DNA from: Pseudomonas sp. Fl4BN1
GTDB taxonomy: Bacteria > Pseudomonadota > Gammaproteobacteria > Pseudomonadales > Pseudomonadaceae
Assembly: GCF_009908285.1 (NCBI RefSeq)
Contig: NZ_JAAARM010000015.1
Location: 96,641 to 160,640 of the forward strand
DNA length: 64,000 nucleotides
Reading direction: 5' to 3'
The position numbers were made by a program, and so were the translations under genes. Of this stretch, positions 35,238 to 42,657 are shown one piece after another (within the stretch, counting starts at the first letter, position 1; the number at the start of each line of letters is the position of its first letter). A model generated the notes under the pieces. That model ran no database searches. It saw only the letters and a list, made by a program, of their open reading frames with translations, and had not been told where the DNA came from.

Positions 35238-36047
35238 CTAGGCATCCTGTGCCTGGAATTCGCTCAGGTTCAACAGCTCGAAGTACAGGTCTTCGCTCCA
35301 TTCCAGGCCCAGCGGGTATTGGGTCGCGTCGTTGTAGGTGCTGTCGTAGTCGTCGTCCAGGTGGAGTCCGAAGAGGGCGTCCAAGGGCGGCGCCGATTTT
35401 TGCGTGGCCGCTCTTCTGAGCGCTTGCCCTGCTTGCACGAGGTCGCTGGGCAGGGCATCGACGGTCCTGCCGATGTAGCGGCATCTGGCGATTTCCTGTT
35501 CCACGGAGTCTTTCAGTGCCGCTTCCCCGGAGACGAGCATGGAGTCGAGTTCGATCGTTTCCAGCAGCAGATAACGGTCACGATGTGCTTCGAGGAAGAC
35601 GATGCTTTCGTCCAGGGCGGCGAGAAGTTCGGCTACTGTCGCAGTCTGTGCCGGCGACGCCGCTGGGGCTGTCTCCTGCTTTGCTGAGAAGAGCTGTTTG
35701 AGGCGTCCCAGGACGGTGCCCTTGGGTTGCACGGCACTAGCCTGGGCTTCGATTGAGGGGGGCAGGGATACAGCCGTCCGGATAATGTCCGCGAAGCGCC
35801 GCACTCGTTCAAAGCCGGGATCGAAGGGGCTGCTGATCGCATAGACTCTGGTCTTGTGTTCAGGCTCGTCTTCCTCGAATCCGTCCGCTATCAGCGAGGC
35901 ACACAGCTGCGGGTCGCCAGACAACAGCAGACGGTAGATGAAGGGGACGTAGTACGGCCATTCAGACAGTCCGCAAATGCTCTCGGGACGGTCCTCATAG
36001 GTCGTGGGTCGATTGCTCAGGCTGTAGAGATAGGAGCGGTTGGCCAT
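35238..36047 (-). CDS. Unrecognised 269-residue cytoplasmic protein
   Basis: The protein begins MANRSYLYSLSNRPTTYEDR and continues with GLSEWPYYVPFIYRLLLSGD, a pattern I recall from uncharacterised Pseudomonas proteins. There is no signal peptide or membrane segment. A Lys/Ala/Pro-rich stretch near residues 105-135 divides it into two parts; the second holds an acidic LLLETIELDSM region and an Asp-rich HLDDDYDSTYND stretch. Function unknown. It stands alone, with 243 bases without a feature upstream. Confidence 0.75.
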   Translation of the reverse strand: MANRSYLYSLSNRPTTYEDRPESICGLSEWPYYVPFIYRLLLSGDPQLCASLIADGFEEDEPEHKTRVYAISSPFDPGFERVRRFADIIRTAVSLPPSIEAQASAVQPKGTVLGRLKQLFSAKQETAPAASPAQTATVAELLAALDESIVFLEAHRDRYLLLETIELDSMLVSGEAALKDSVEQEIARCRYIGRTVDALPSDLVQAGQALRRAATQKSAPPLDALFGLHLDDDYDSTYNDATQYPLGLEWSEDLYFELLNLSEFQAQDA

Positions 36048-36290
36048 AGTCAGGATTACCTCGAAGGCAGCTGCGAGATTTCAGTATGAAGTTGAGTGCG
36101 GCGACAGCTGTTTGACCGGTTGTTCTGCTCTGCGAAAGAACCATTGGCAGGTTCCCGCCAAAGCGCGGGCGAGTACAACACCCAGGCCAGTGACAGGCAA
36201 CCTCGTCGATTTCGCTGCAGTGGGGCGGCGAACAGATTTCGACTGGCCTGTCATGTCGCTCGGCCAGGATTCATTGGCTTATGGGGGGCT

Positions 36291-37637
36291 TCAGTGAGTC
36301 CCGGCAAACCAGCCGTCGCGTCGCTCCAGGTGCCAGGCGAAGGCTGCCAGGGTCAGGCTGCGCAGGAGCATGAACAGCAGAAAGGTCAGCCACAGGCCGT
36401 GGTTGCCGAAGCCTTGCAGTGCCCAGGCGAAGGGCAGCAGCAGGAGCACGGTGAGGAGCATGCCGTTGCGCATTTCCCGGGCTCGGGTGGCGCCGATGAA
36501 CAACCCGTCCAGCAGGTAGCTCCAGACCGCGATCAAGGGCAGCACGGCGAGGTAGGGCAGGTAGGTGAAGGCGGTCTGGCGGACCTCGGGAATGTTGGTC
36601 TGCATTTCGATGAACAGGTGGCCACCGAGCAGGAACAGCGCGGCAAACCCCAGGCTGGCCAGCAGCGACCAGCCGCCGGCCACCACCAGCGAACGGCGCA
36701 GGGCGGGGCGATCATGGGCGCCGATGGCGTGGCCACACAGGGCCTCTACCGCGTGGGCCAGCCCGTCCAGAGCGTGGGCGGTGAGCAGCAGGCCATTGAG
36801 CAGCAGGGCGTTGGCCGCCACCGTGGCATCGCCGAGTCGTGCGCCTTGCACAGTGATCAGGAAAAACACCGATTGCAGGGCCAGGCTGCGGATGAAAATG
36901 TCCCGGTTCACCGCCAGTAGCGGGCGCCAGCTCTGCCAGCGGCGCAGCGTCGCCCAGACGATCTGCCCCGGGTAGGCCCGCAGGGCCGGGCGGGTCATGG
37001 CCAGGCCGATCAGCGCGCCGGTCCATTCGGCGATCACTGAGGCCCGGGCCGAACCCACCACGCCCCAGTCCAGCCCGAGGACAAACCACAGGTTCAGAGC
37101 GATGTTCATCAGGTTGGTGCTGAGCAGGATGGTCAGCGGCGCCCGGGCGTTCTGGGTACCGAGGAACCAGCCCACCAGGGCAAAACTGGCCAGGGCAGCA
37201 GGCAGGCCCAGCAGGCGGGTGTGGAAAAACGCCCGGGTCATCTGATCCAGCTCCGCCGAGGGTTGCATCAGCTGCAAGGCCGCGCCGCTCAGCGGCACGC
37301 CTATGGCTCCCAGCAACAGCGCCAGGCCCAGCGCCAGCAGCAGGCCTTGAAGCAGAATCTGCCGCAAGGCCGCGCCGTCACCACGGCCGGCGGCCTGGGC
37401 AGCAAACCCGGTGGAGCCCATGCGCAAGAAACCCATGGCCCAGGCCAGAAAGGTGTAGAGACTGGCGCCGACCGCCACCGCGCCCAACTGATGGGCATGG
37501 GGCAGGTGACCGATCACCGTGCTGTCCACCAGGGCCACCAGGGGCACGGAAATATTCGACAGGATCATCGGCGCGGCCAGGGCCCAGACGCGACGATGGG
37601 TGGGGCGATGACGCCAATCGGTGATCAGGGGGGACAT
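36291..37637 (-). CDS. MATE-family efflux transporter (DinF-like)
   Basis: 448 residues with twelve predicted membrane helices. The N-terminal VWALAAPMILSNISVPLVAL and the DSTVIGHLP motif are typical of the DinF branch of the MATE family, which export drugs or cations by H+ or Na+ antiport. The start at 37637 (MSPLITDWRHRP) is chosen because the first helix follows directly; the frame upstream reads antisense-like sequence. Substrate unknown. Confidence 0.92.
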   Translation of the reverse strand: MSPLITDWRHRPTHRRVWALAAPMILSNISVPLVALVDSTVIGHLPHAHQLGAVAVGASLYTFLAWAMGFLRMGSTGFAAQAAGRGDGAALRQILLQGLLLALGLALLLGAIGVPLSGAALQLMQPSAELDQMTRAFFHTRLLGLPAALASFALVGWFLGTQNARAPLTILLSTNLMNIALNLWFVLGLDWGVVGSARASVIAEWTGALIGLAMTRPALRAYPGQIVWATLRRWQSWRPLLAVNRDIFIRSLALQSVFFLITVQGARLGDATVAANALLLNGLLLTAHALDGLAHAVEALCGHAIGAHDRPALRRSLVVAGGWSLLASLGFAALFLLGGHLFIEMQTNIPEVRQTAFTYLPYLAVLPLIAVWSYLLDGLFIGATRAREMRNGMLLTVLLLLPFAWALQGFGNHGLWLTFLLFMLLRSLTLAAFAWHLERRDGWFAGTH

Positions 37638-37723
37638 GCGGGCTCCTTGCGAGAGCCGGCATTGTAGCCTCGGCGCCGGGACGCGCCGAGGTTTAAAGCG
37701 GCCGGCGCAGCAACCGCATGAAC

Positions 37724-38017
37724 TTAGTGGATGATCCAGCTCAGGAGCCAGAGGCCGAGCACCAGCCAGATGATTCCGATGATGATCGAGGCGCGCATGA
37801 AGGCGCGGATCGCCGAGTAGAGGCACATCAGGCCGATGATCAAGGTGAGGATGCTGATGATCGAGGTGTCCATGCCCAGGGCGCGGGACAGTCCGTCGAC
37901 AAAGTTGCCACCGGCGTGGGTCAGGGTATTGAACAACCCGCTGAGCAGGTCGACGATAAACCGGATGACCGAACCTATGGCCTGGCCAAGCCATTCGAAG
38001 AAGCTTTCTACCTGCAT
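37724..38017 (-). CDS. Small membrane protein of unknown function
   Basis: 97 residues from MQVESFFEWLGQAIG at 38017. An amphipathic N-terminal part (IGSVIRFIVDLLSGLFNTL) is followed by two hydrophobic segments, SIISILTLIIGLMCLYSAI and SIIIGIIWLVLGLWLLSWII, predicting two membrane helices. I do not recognise the family. It precedes the MATE gene on the same strand by 86 bases, but no functional link is evident. Confidence 0.7.
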   Translation of the reverse strand: MQVESFFEWLGQAIGSVIRFIVDLLSGLFNTLTHAGGNFVDGLSRALGMDTSIISILTLIIGLMCLYSAIRAFMRASIIIGIIWLVLGLWLLSWIIH

Positions 38018-38207
38018 GTGTGCGTCCTGATGAAAGAAGGGCTTGGTGCCTGAGCTCAACCTTGGGCCATGGAGGCCTGGGGTGAGTTCCCTGTTAAGCA
38101 TAGAAGCTGGCAGGGGCTGCATATCTTGTAGGAGCCGGCTTGCTGGTGAAAGTGCTCTTGCGTCCCACGCCCATCCCCCGGAAGCTATACGCCTTCAGGA
38201 GACCCCG

Positions 38208-38513
38208 ATGAACCTAGACCAACTGACCCAACGCCTGCACGCCATTCGCGATCGCAACGACTGGCGGCAATTTCACAGCCCGAAGAACCTGGCCATGGCC
38301 GCCAGCGTCGAGATGGCGGAGCTGGTGGAAATCTTCCAGTGGCTGACCGAGGACCAGTCCCGGCAATTGCCGGCGGACAAGCTGGCCCACGCCGGGCAAG
38401 AAGTGGGCGACATTGTCCTCTACTTGCTGTTGCTGTGCAGCGAGCTGGGGTTGGACCTGGACCAGGTGGTGAGCAGCAAACTGGCGGACAGTGAACGGCG
38501 GTTCTGCTCATGA
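38208..38513 (+). CDS. MazG-like nucleotide pyrophosphohydrolase
   Basis: 101 residues from the ATG at 38208, with AGGA just upstream. The metal-binding pairs of the all-alpha NTP pyrophosphatase fold are visible: EMAELVEIFQW (ExxE) and QEVGDIVLYLLLL (ExxD). Such enzymes cut nucleoside triphosphates to monophosphates, often acting on modified nucleotides such as dCTP derivatives. The stop overlaps the start of cmoM by four bases, so the two are translated together. Confidence 0.9.
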   Translation: MNLDQLTQRLHAIRDRNDWRQFHSPKNLAMAASVEMAELVEIFQWLTEDQSRQLPADKLAHAGQEVGDIVLYLLLLCSELGLDLDQVVSSKLADSERRFCS

Positions 38514-39259
38514 GCGATCGGCATTTCGACCAGTTGGCGACCCGTTTCGCCGAGAAAATCTATGGCGGGGCCAAGGGCGCGATCCGTCTGGCGGTGCTGC
38601 AGGCCGATCTCAAGGAAAGCCTGCCCGAGCGGCCGCTGCGGGTGCTGGACATTGGCGCTGGCCTTGGGCACATGTCCTTGTGGCTGGCACAGCACGGGCA
38701 TCAGGTGACGCTGGCCGAGCCGGCGCAGCCGATGCTCGAAGGCGCCCGCCAGCGCTTTGTCGAGGCCGGGCAGCAGGCAACCTTCATCCAGGCACCCTGG
38801 CAAGAACTGCTGGGGCAACTGACCCAGCCTTATGACCTGGTGCTCTGCCACGCGGTGCTGGAATGGCTGGCCGAGCCTCATGCGATCCTACCGGTGTTGC
38901 ACCAGTTGACCGCCGCCGATGGCTGGCTGTCCCTGGCGTTCTACAACCGCGATGCGCTGATTTATCGCAACCTGCTCAAGGGCCATTTCCGCAAGATGCG
39001 CAAGAACGACATGGCCGGCGAAAAGCAGAGCCTGACTCCGCAACAACCGCTTGATCCTCGTGAACTGGCGGCGCAACTTGAGGGCTTGTGGCGAGTCGAA
39101 ACCCAGAGCGGGGTGCGGGTTTTTCACGATTACATGCCGGTGGAGTTCCAGGCTCGTGCCGAGCTGACGGATCTGCTGGAGATGGAATTGGCTCACCGTC
39201 GACACCCAAGTTTTGCCGGGCTTGGGCGTTATCTGCATTGGCTGTGCCGGCCGGTCTAA
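38510..39259 (+). CDS. cmoM: tRNA 5-carboxymethoxyuridine methyltransferase
   Basis: 249 residues with a class I SAM-methyltransferase domain: RVLDIGAGLGHMSLWLA near residue 45, VTLAEPAQPMLEGAR and LVLCHAVLEWLAEPH. N-terminal HFDQLATRFAEKIYGGAKG and the later GLWRVETQSGVRVFHDYMP are typical of CmoM (formerly SmtA), which makes the methyl ester of cmo5U34 in tRNA. Coupled to the MazG-like gene by an ATGA overlap. Confidence 0.9.
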   Translation: MSDRHFDQLATRFAEKIYGGAKGAIRLAVLQADLKESLPERPLRVLDIGAGLGHMSLWLAQHGHQVTLAEPAQPMLEGARQRFVEAGQQATFIQAPWQELLGQLTQPYDLVLCHAVLEWLAEPHAILPVLHQLTAADGWLSLAFYNRDALIYRNLLKGHFRKMRKNDMAGEKQSLTPQQPLDPRELAAQLEGLWRVETQSGVRVFHDYMPVEFQARAELTDLLEMELAHRRHPSFAGLGRYLHWLCRPV

Positions 39260-39270
39260 CGGAGTGCGCA

Positions 39271-39879
39271 ATGAAACGCCGCCTGGGTCTGATCCTTTTG
39301 TGTTCCGGGCTTGCCGCCTGTCAGGGCAGCAACCCCTATGTCGCCAGTTCCAACCCGTTGCCGCCGGCTCCGCCGCAAGCAGCGAATACCTTTGACCGCA
39401 GCGCCTACCCGGCGCCACAGCGTGACTATGGGCGCTACCGCAGCTGGGCCTGGCTCAACGGTCGCTTGCCCAACGGTTCGGCCTGGGCCGACTCGGCACA
39501 GATTGCCGAAGCGGTCAGCGGCGCGCTGGATCAACGTGGCTTACGGCCCTTGCATGACAATCGGCCGGCGGATTTGTGGGTCAGCGCCGACCTGCACCTG
39601 GAGAAGCGCTTGCGCCAGGTCCAGGACGACTACGGTTATGGCGGCTACGGCGGCTATAACCGCTACGGGCCGGGCTACGGCATGTACGGCAGCACACCGG
39701 TGGTGCGCACCTATGAGGTAGAAGTGGTGGTGGTCCGGGTCAATCTATATGACGGCGCCAACGGCCAGCCCGTATGGAGTGCGAGCGCCGAAACCAGCAG
39801 TCGGGGCAGCCTGAGTGAACGAGCCGATTCGCTACGCGAAGCGGTGCAAAAGGCCATGGCGGCCTATCCTCCCAGTTAG
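39271..39879 (+). CDS. DUF4136 lipoprotein, copy 1
   Basis: 202 residues. A lipoprotein signal (LGLILLCSGLAAC) leads to a Pro/Ala-rich stretch and a DUF4136 domain with DYGRYRSWAWL, ALDQRGLRPL and the Gly/Tyr-rich GYGGYGGYNRYGPGYGMYG before VVVVRVNLYDGANGQPVWS. It is probably an envelope lipoprotein. The next gene encodes a second member of the same family. GGAG lies seven bases upstream of the ATG. Function unknown. Confidence 0.88.
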   Translation: MKRRLGLILLCSGLAACQGSNPYVASSNPLPPAPPQAANTFDRSAYPAPQRDYGRYRSWAWLNGRLPNGSAWADSAQIAEAVSGALDQRGLRPLHDNRPADLWVSADLHLEKRLRQVQDDYGYGGYGGYNRYGPGYGMYGSTPVVRTYEVEVVVVRVNLYDGANGQPVWSASAETSSRGSLSERADSLREAVQKAMAAYPPS

Positions 39880-39924
39880 TCGGTCGCCGGCTCCCCGGTT
39901 TTTGTCTTCACGCGGAGAAACAGC

Positions 39925-40482
39925 ATGTTCCATCGAATCGCGTTACTGGTGTGTGCCGCCTTGCTCAGTGCTTGCGCCGCCGACCAGGTCAACCATGACT
40001 TCGACGCCAGCCGGGACTTTGGCGCCTACCACAGTTGGGGCTGGAAAGAACCGGCCCTGCAATATCGCCCTGACGATCCCCGGATCAAGAGCGACCTGAC
40101 CGAGCAGCGCATCCGCCAGGCGGTGGCCGAGCAACTGGACCAGCGCGGCCTGCGTCCGGCCCAGGGCGCTGCCCGGGCCGACTTGAATGTGCAGGCATAC
40201 CTGATCGTCGAGGACCGTCAGCAGCAAGTCACCACCAATTATGGCGGCGGCTGGGGTGGCCCATGGAATGGTTACTGGGGCGGACCGGTGTACAACGAAA
40301 CCCGTAACATCAGTTACAAGGTGGCGACCATCCAGATCGACTTGCTGGATGGCAAGGACGGCAAGCTGGTATGGCGCGGCAGTGACGAACAAATGCTCAG
40401 CAGCTCGCCCAATCCCGCCGATCGCAGCGCGGCGGTGCGGACCACGGTGATGCGCATCCTGCAGAACTATCCGCCCCGCTGA
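39925..40482 (+). CDS. DUF4136 lipoprotein, copy 2
   Basis: 185 residues. Signal peptide with lipobox ALLSAC, then DFGAYHSWGWKEPAL, QLDQRGLRPAQGAARADLNV and a Gly/Trp-rich YGGGWGGPWNGYWGGP loop, ending in IQIDLLDGKDGKLVWRGSD. It has the same domain order as copy 1, with which it shares the LDQRGLRP segment and the LxDGxxGxxVW segment, so the two look like an old tandem duplication. Function unknown; an outer-envelope role is likely from the lipid anchor. Confidence 0.88.
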   Translation: MFHRIALLVCAALLSACAADQVNHDFDASRDFGAYHSWGWKEPALQYRPDDPRIKSDLTEQRIRQAVAEQLDQRGLRPAQGAARADLNVQAYLIVEDRQQQVTTNYGGGWGGPWNGYWGGPVYNETRNISYKVATIQIDLLDGKDGKLVWRGSDEQMLSSSPNPADRSAAVRTTVMRILQNYPPR

Positions 40483-40659
40483 GTTCACTCGCCGTTTCGC
40501 TGCATCGATTCCCGGGAGTGCCATGAGGTGCTGGCGGTGACTTTACCTGCCACCAGTCAATGGAGCTGGCAGCCTGCCAGCGTGCCTTCCGGGCTTTGAC
40601 TACACTGCTTTCATCCTTGGAGATAGCGCTCGGCTGCGAGCCGGTAAAGGAGTGCCTCG

Positions 40660-42657
40660 ATGTCTCCCATGAAGCGGTTTTCCGGCCCGGCCCACCAGCG
40701 CGGAGCCATCGGCCTGATGGCGGCGATGACCTTGGGCCTGGCGTTGTTGTTCATGTTGCTGGTGGTGGACAGCGGTCGCCTCTACATGGAGCAGCGCAGG
40801 CTGCAGCGGGTGGCGGACAACGCCGCGCTGGAAGCGGTCAGTCGTGGTGGCAATTGCCAGAGCGGCCTGACTGCCGCCACTTATGCCGGGCAGAATGCGA
40901 CGCGCAATGGCTTTGCTGTGGCTACCGGCAGCAGCCTGACCACCGATTGCGGTTCCCTGACCACCGGGGCCAACGGCTTGCGCACTTTCAATGTCGACGC
41001 CACGCAATCCGCTGCCGTGCGGGTGATTGTCTCCAATACCGTGCCCATCAGTGTGGCCTCAGGAATTGCCGGGCTGTTTTCTCCGGGGCCGATCAATCTC
41101 ACCACCCCGCTGAGCGCCACGGCCGTTGCCGCAGCACCGACCCCGACAGTGGCGCAATTGAGTATTCAAAGCACTCTGCTCACGGTCAGCACCGCGCAGT
41201 CGAGCATTCTCAACCCGCTGGTGGGCGGGCTGCTGGGAGGCAGCCTGAACCTGAGCGCTGTGGGTTGGAACGGCTTGCTCAACACCAATATCAACCTGCT
41301 GAGCTACCTCAATCAGCTGGCAATCAACCTTGGCGTGGCGGCCGGTAACTACACCCAACTGCTCAATACCACCACCAGCGTGACGCAACTGATCCAGGCG
41401 GCGATCACCGTGGTCCAGGCCAATGGCGCCACCGCCGATGTGTTGACTGCCCTGGGTAACCTGCAGATCGCCGCGATCAATGCGGCGCCGCTGAGACTGG
41501 GGGATATCCTGCAACTGCAGACTGGCCTGCCGAGCTCTGCCTTGAATGCCAACCTGCAACTGTTCCAACTGCTGCAGGCAATGATCCAGTTGTCCAACAG
41601 CAACAGTGCGGTGGCGGCGACCTTGCCGATCACCGTGCTGGGGCTGGCCAATATCACGGTGCAGACCAAAGTCATCGAGCCGCCACAGTTGTCGGCCATT
41701 GGCGACCCCGCCCTGGCCAAGGCCAATCCCACCGGAGCTAACCGCATTTATGTGCGCACTGCGCAGGTGCGCACCCTGGTACGGATCAATTTGCCGGTCC
41801 TGGCGGCGGTGTCGGGGCTGTCGACGGCGGTCAGCAATCTGGTGGCGCCGCTAACCCCGGTATTGAACAGCCTGCTGAGCTTGAACCTGGTAGCGACCCT
41901 GGGGTCGGCATTGTGCCTGCTGGGCGCCGGGTGTGAGCAACTGTATCCGGCACTCGCATCGTCCTCGGAAATCGACCTGAGCCTGGATGCTGGTGGGGCG
42001 ATCGCTTATGTCACCGACTACAGCTGCCCGGTGAACAATAGCGGGACCAAGAGTCTCACCGCTCACACCATCACCTCTATAGCCGATTTGAAGGTGGGCC
42101 AGATCGACCCCACCAATGCCTTCTCCTCATCCGCCGAGCCCACGGTAAACCCTCTGCCTCTGGTGGACCTGGGCATCCGTACTTGTTATCAGTTCCTGAT
42201 CCTGCCGGGTCACTGTGATCCAGTGGTGCACTACGCGGGAGGAGGAATTGCGGTGATGGTCAACACCAGCGTGGCGCAGAATACCCAGGATCTGGTGTTC
42301 TCCAGCACGGTCTCACCGTACCCGGTGCCGCCCAACGTCAACCAGCCCCCGAGCTATCAGACGGCGGCGCCCACCAGCAACATTGTCTCCAGCCTGGCGA
42401 GCACCCTGGCGGGGATCAACCTGATCGTCTACAAACCGGTCAGCAACAACCCGCTCGGGGCGATTGTCACTGGGCTAGCCTCGGCCATTAGCGGGGTCAG
42501 CAGCCTGCTCACACCGGTGATCACCGGCCTCCTGAGTCCGGTGCTGGATCCGTTGCTGAATAACCTGCTGTCCGGCCTTGGGATCAACCTGATGGATGTG
42601 GAGGTGGGTGCCAACTTGACCTGTGGACAGACTGGCAAGGCTTACCTGGTGATCTGA
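40660..42657 (+). CDS. tadG: Tad pilus assembly protein TadG
   Basis: 665 residues, with AAGGAG seven bases before the start. The N-terminal HQRGAIGLMAAMTLGLALL and RRLQRVADNAALEAVSRGG are the TadE/TadG pattern: a membrane helix followed by the VADNAALEA motif. The long extracytoplasmic part is rich in Leu, Asn, Val, Thr and Ser and ends in a repetitive stretch (LTPVITGLLSPVLDPLLNN). TadG helps Tad pilus biogenesis and surface binding. It lies apart from the other assembly genes and converges with pprA, overlapping it by 16 bases. Confidence 0.85.
   Translation: MSPMKRFSGPAHQRGAIGLMAAMTLGLALLFMLLVVDSGRLYMEQRRLQRVADNAALEAVSRGGNCQSGLTAATYAGQNATRNGFAVATGSSLTTDCGSLTTGANGLRTFNVDATQSAAVRVIVSNTVPISVASGIAGLFSPGPINLTTPLSATAVAAAPTPTVAQLSIQSTLLTVSTAQSSILNPLVGGLLGGSLNLSAVGWNGLLNTNINLLSYLNQLAINLGVAAGNYTQLLNTTTSVTQLIQAAITVVQANGATADVLTALGNLQIAAINAAPLRLGDILQLQTGLPSSALNANLQLFQLLQAMIQLSNSNSAVAATLPITVLGLANITVQTKVIEPPQLSAIGDPALAKANPTGANRIYVRTAQVRTLVRINLPVLAAVSGLSTAVSNLVAPLTPVLNSLLSLNLVATLGSALCLLGAGCEQLYPALASSSEIDLSLDAGGAIAYVTDYSCPVNNSGTKSLTAHTITSIADLKVGQIDPTNAFSSSAEPTVNPLPLVDLGIRTCYQFLILPGHCDPVVHYAGGGIAVMVNTSVAQNTQDLVFSSTVSPYPVPPNVNQPPSYQTAAPTSNIVSSLASTLAGINLIVYKPVSNNPLGAIVTGLASAISGVSSLLTPVITGLLSPVLDPLLNNLLSGLGINLMDVEVGANLTCGQTGKAYLVI

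Noticed and set aside
38128..38150. Single REP-like sequence before the MazG-like gene
   Set aside because: Only one arm is present (GTAGGAGCCGGCTTGC...), so it is a degenerate remnant and not listed as an element.
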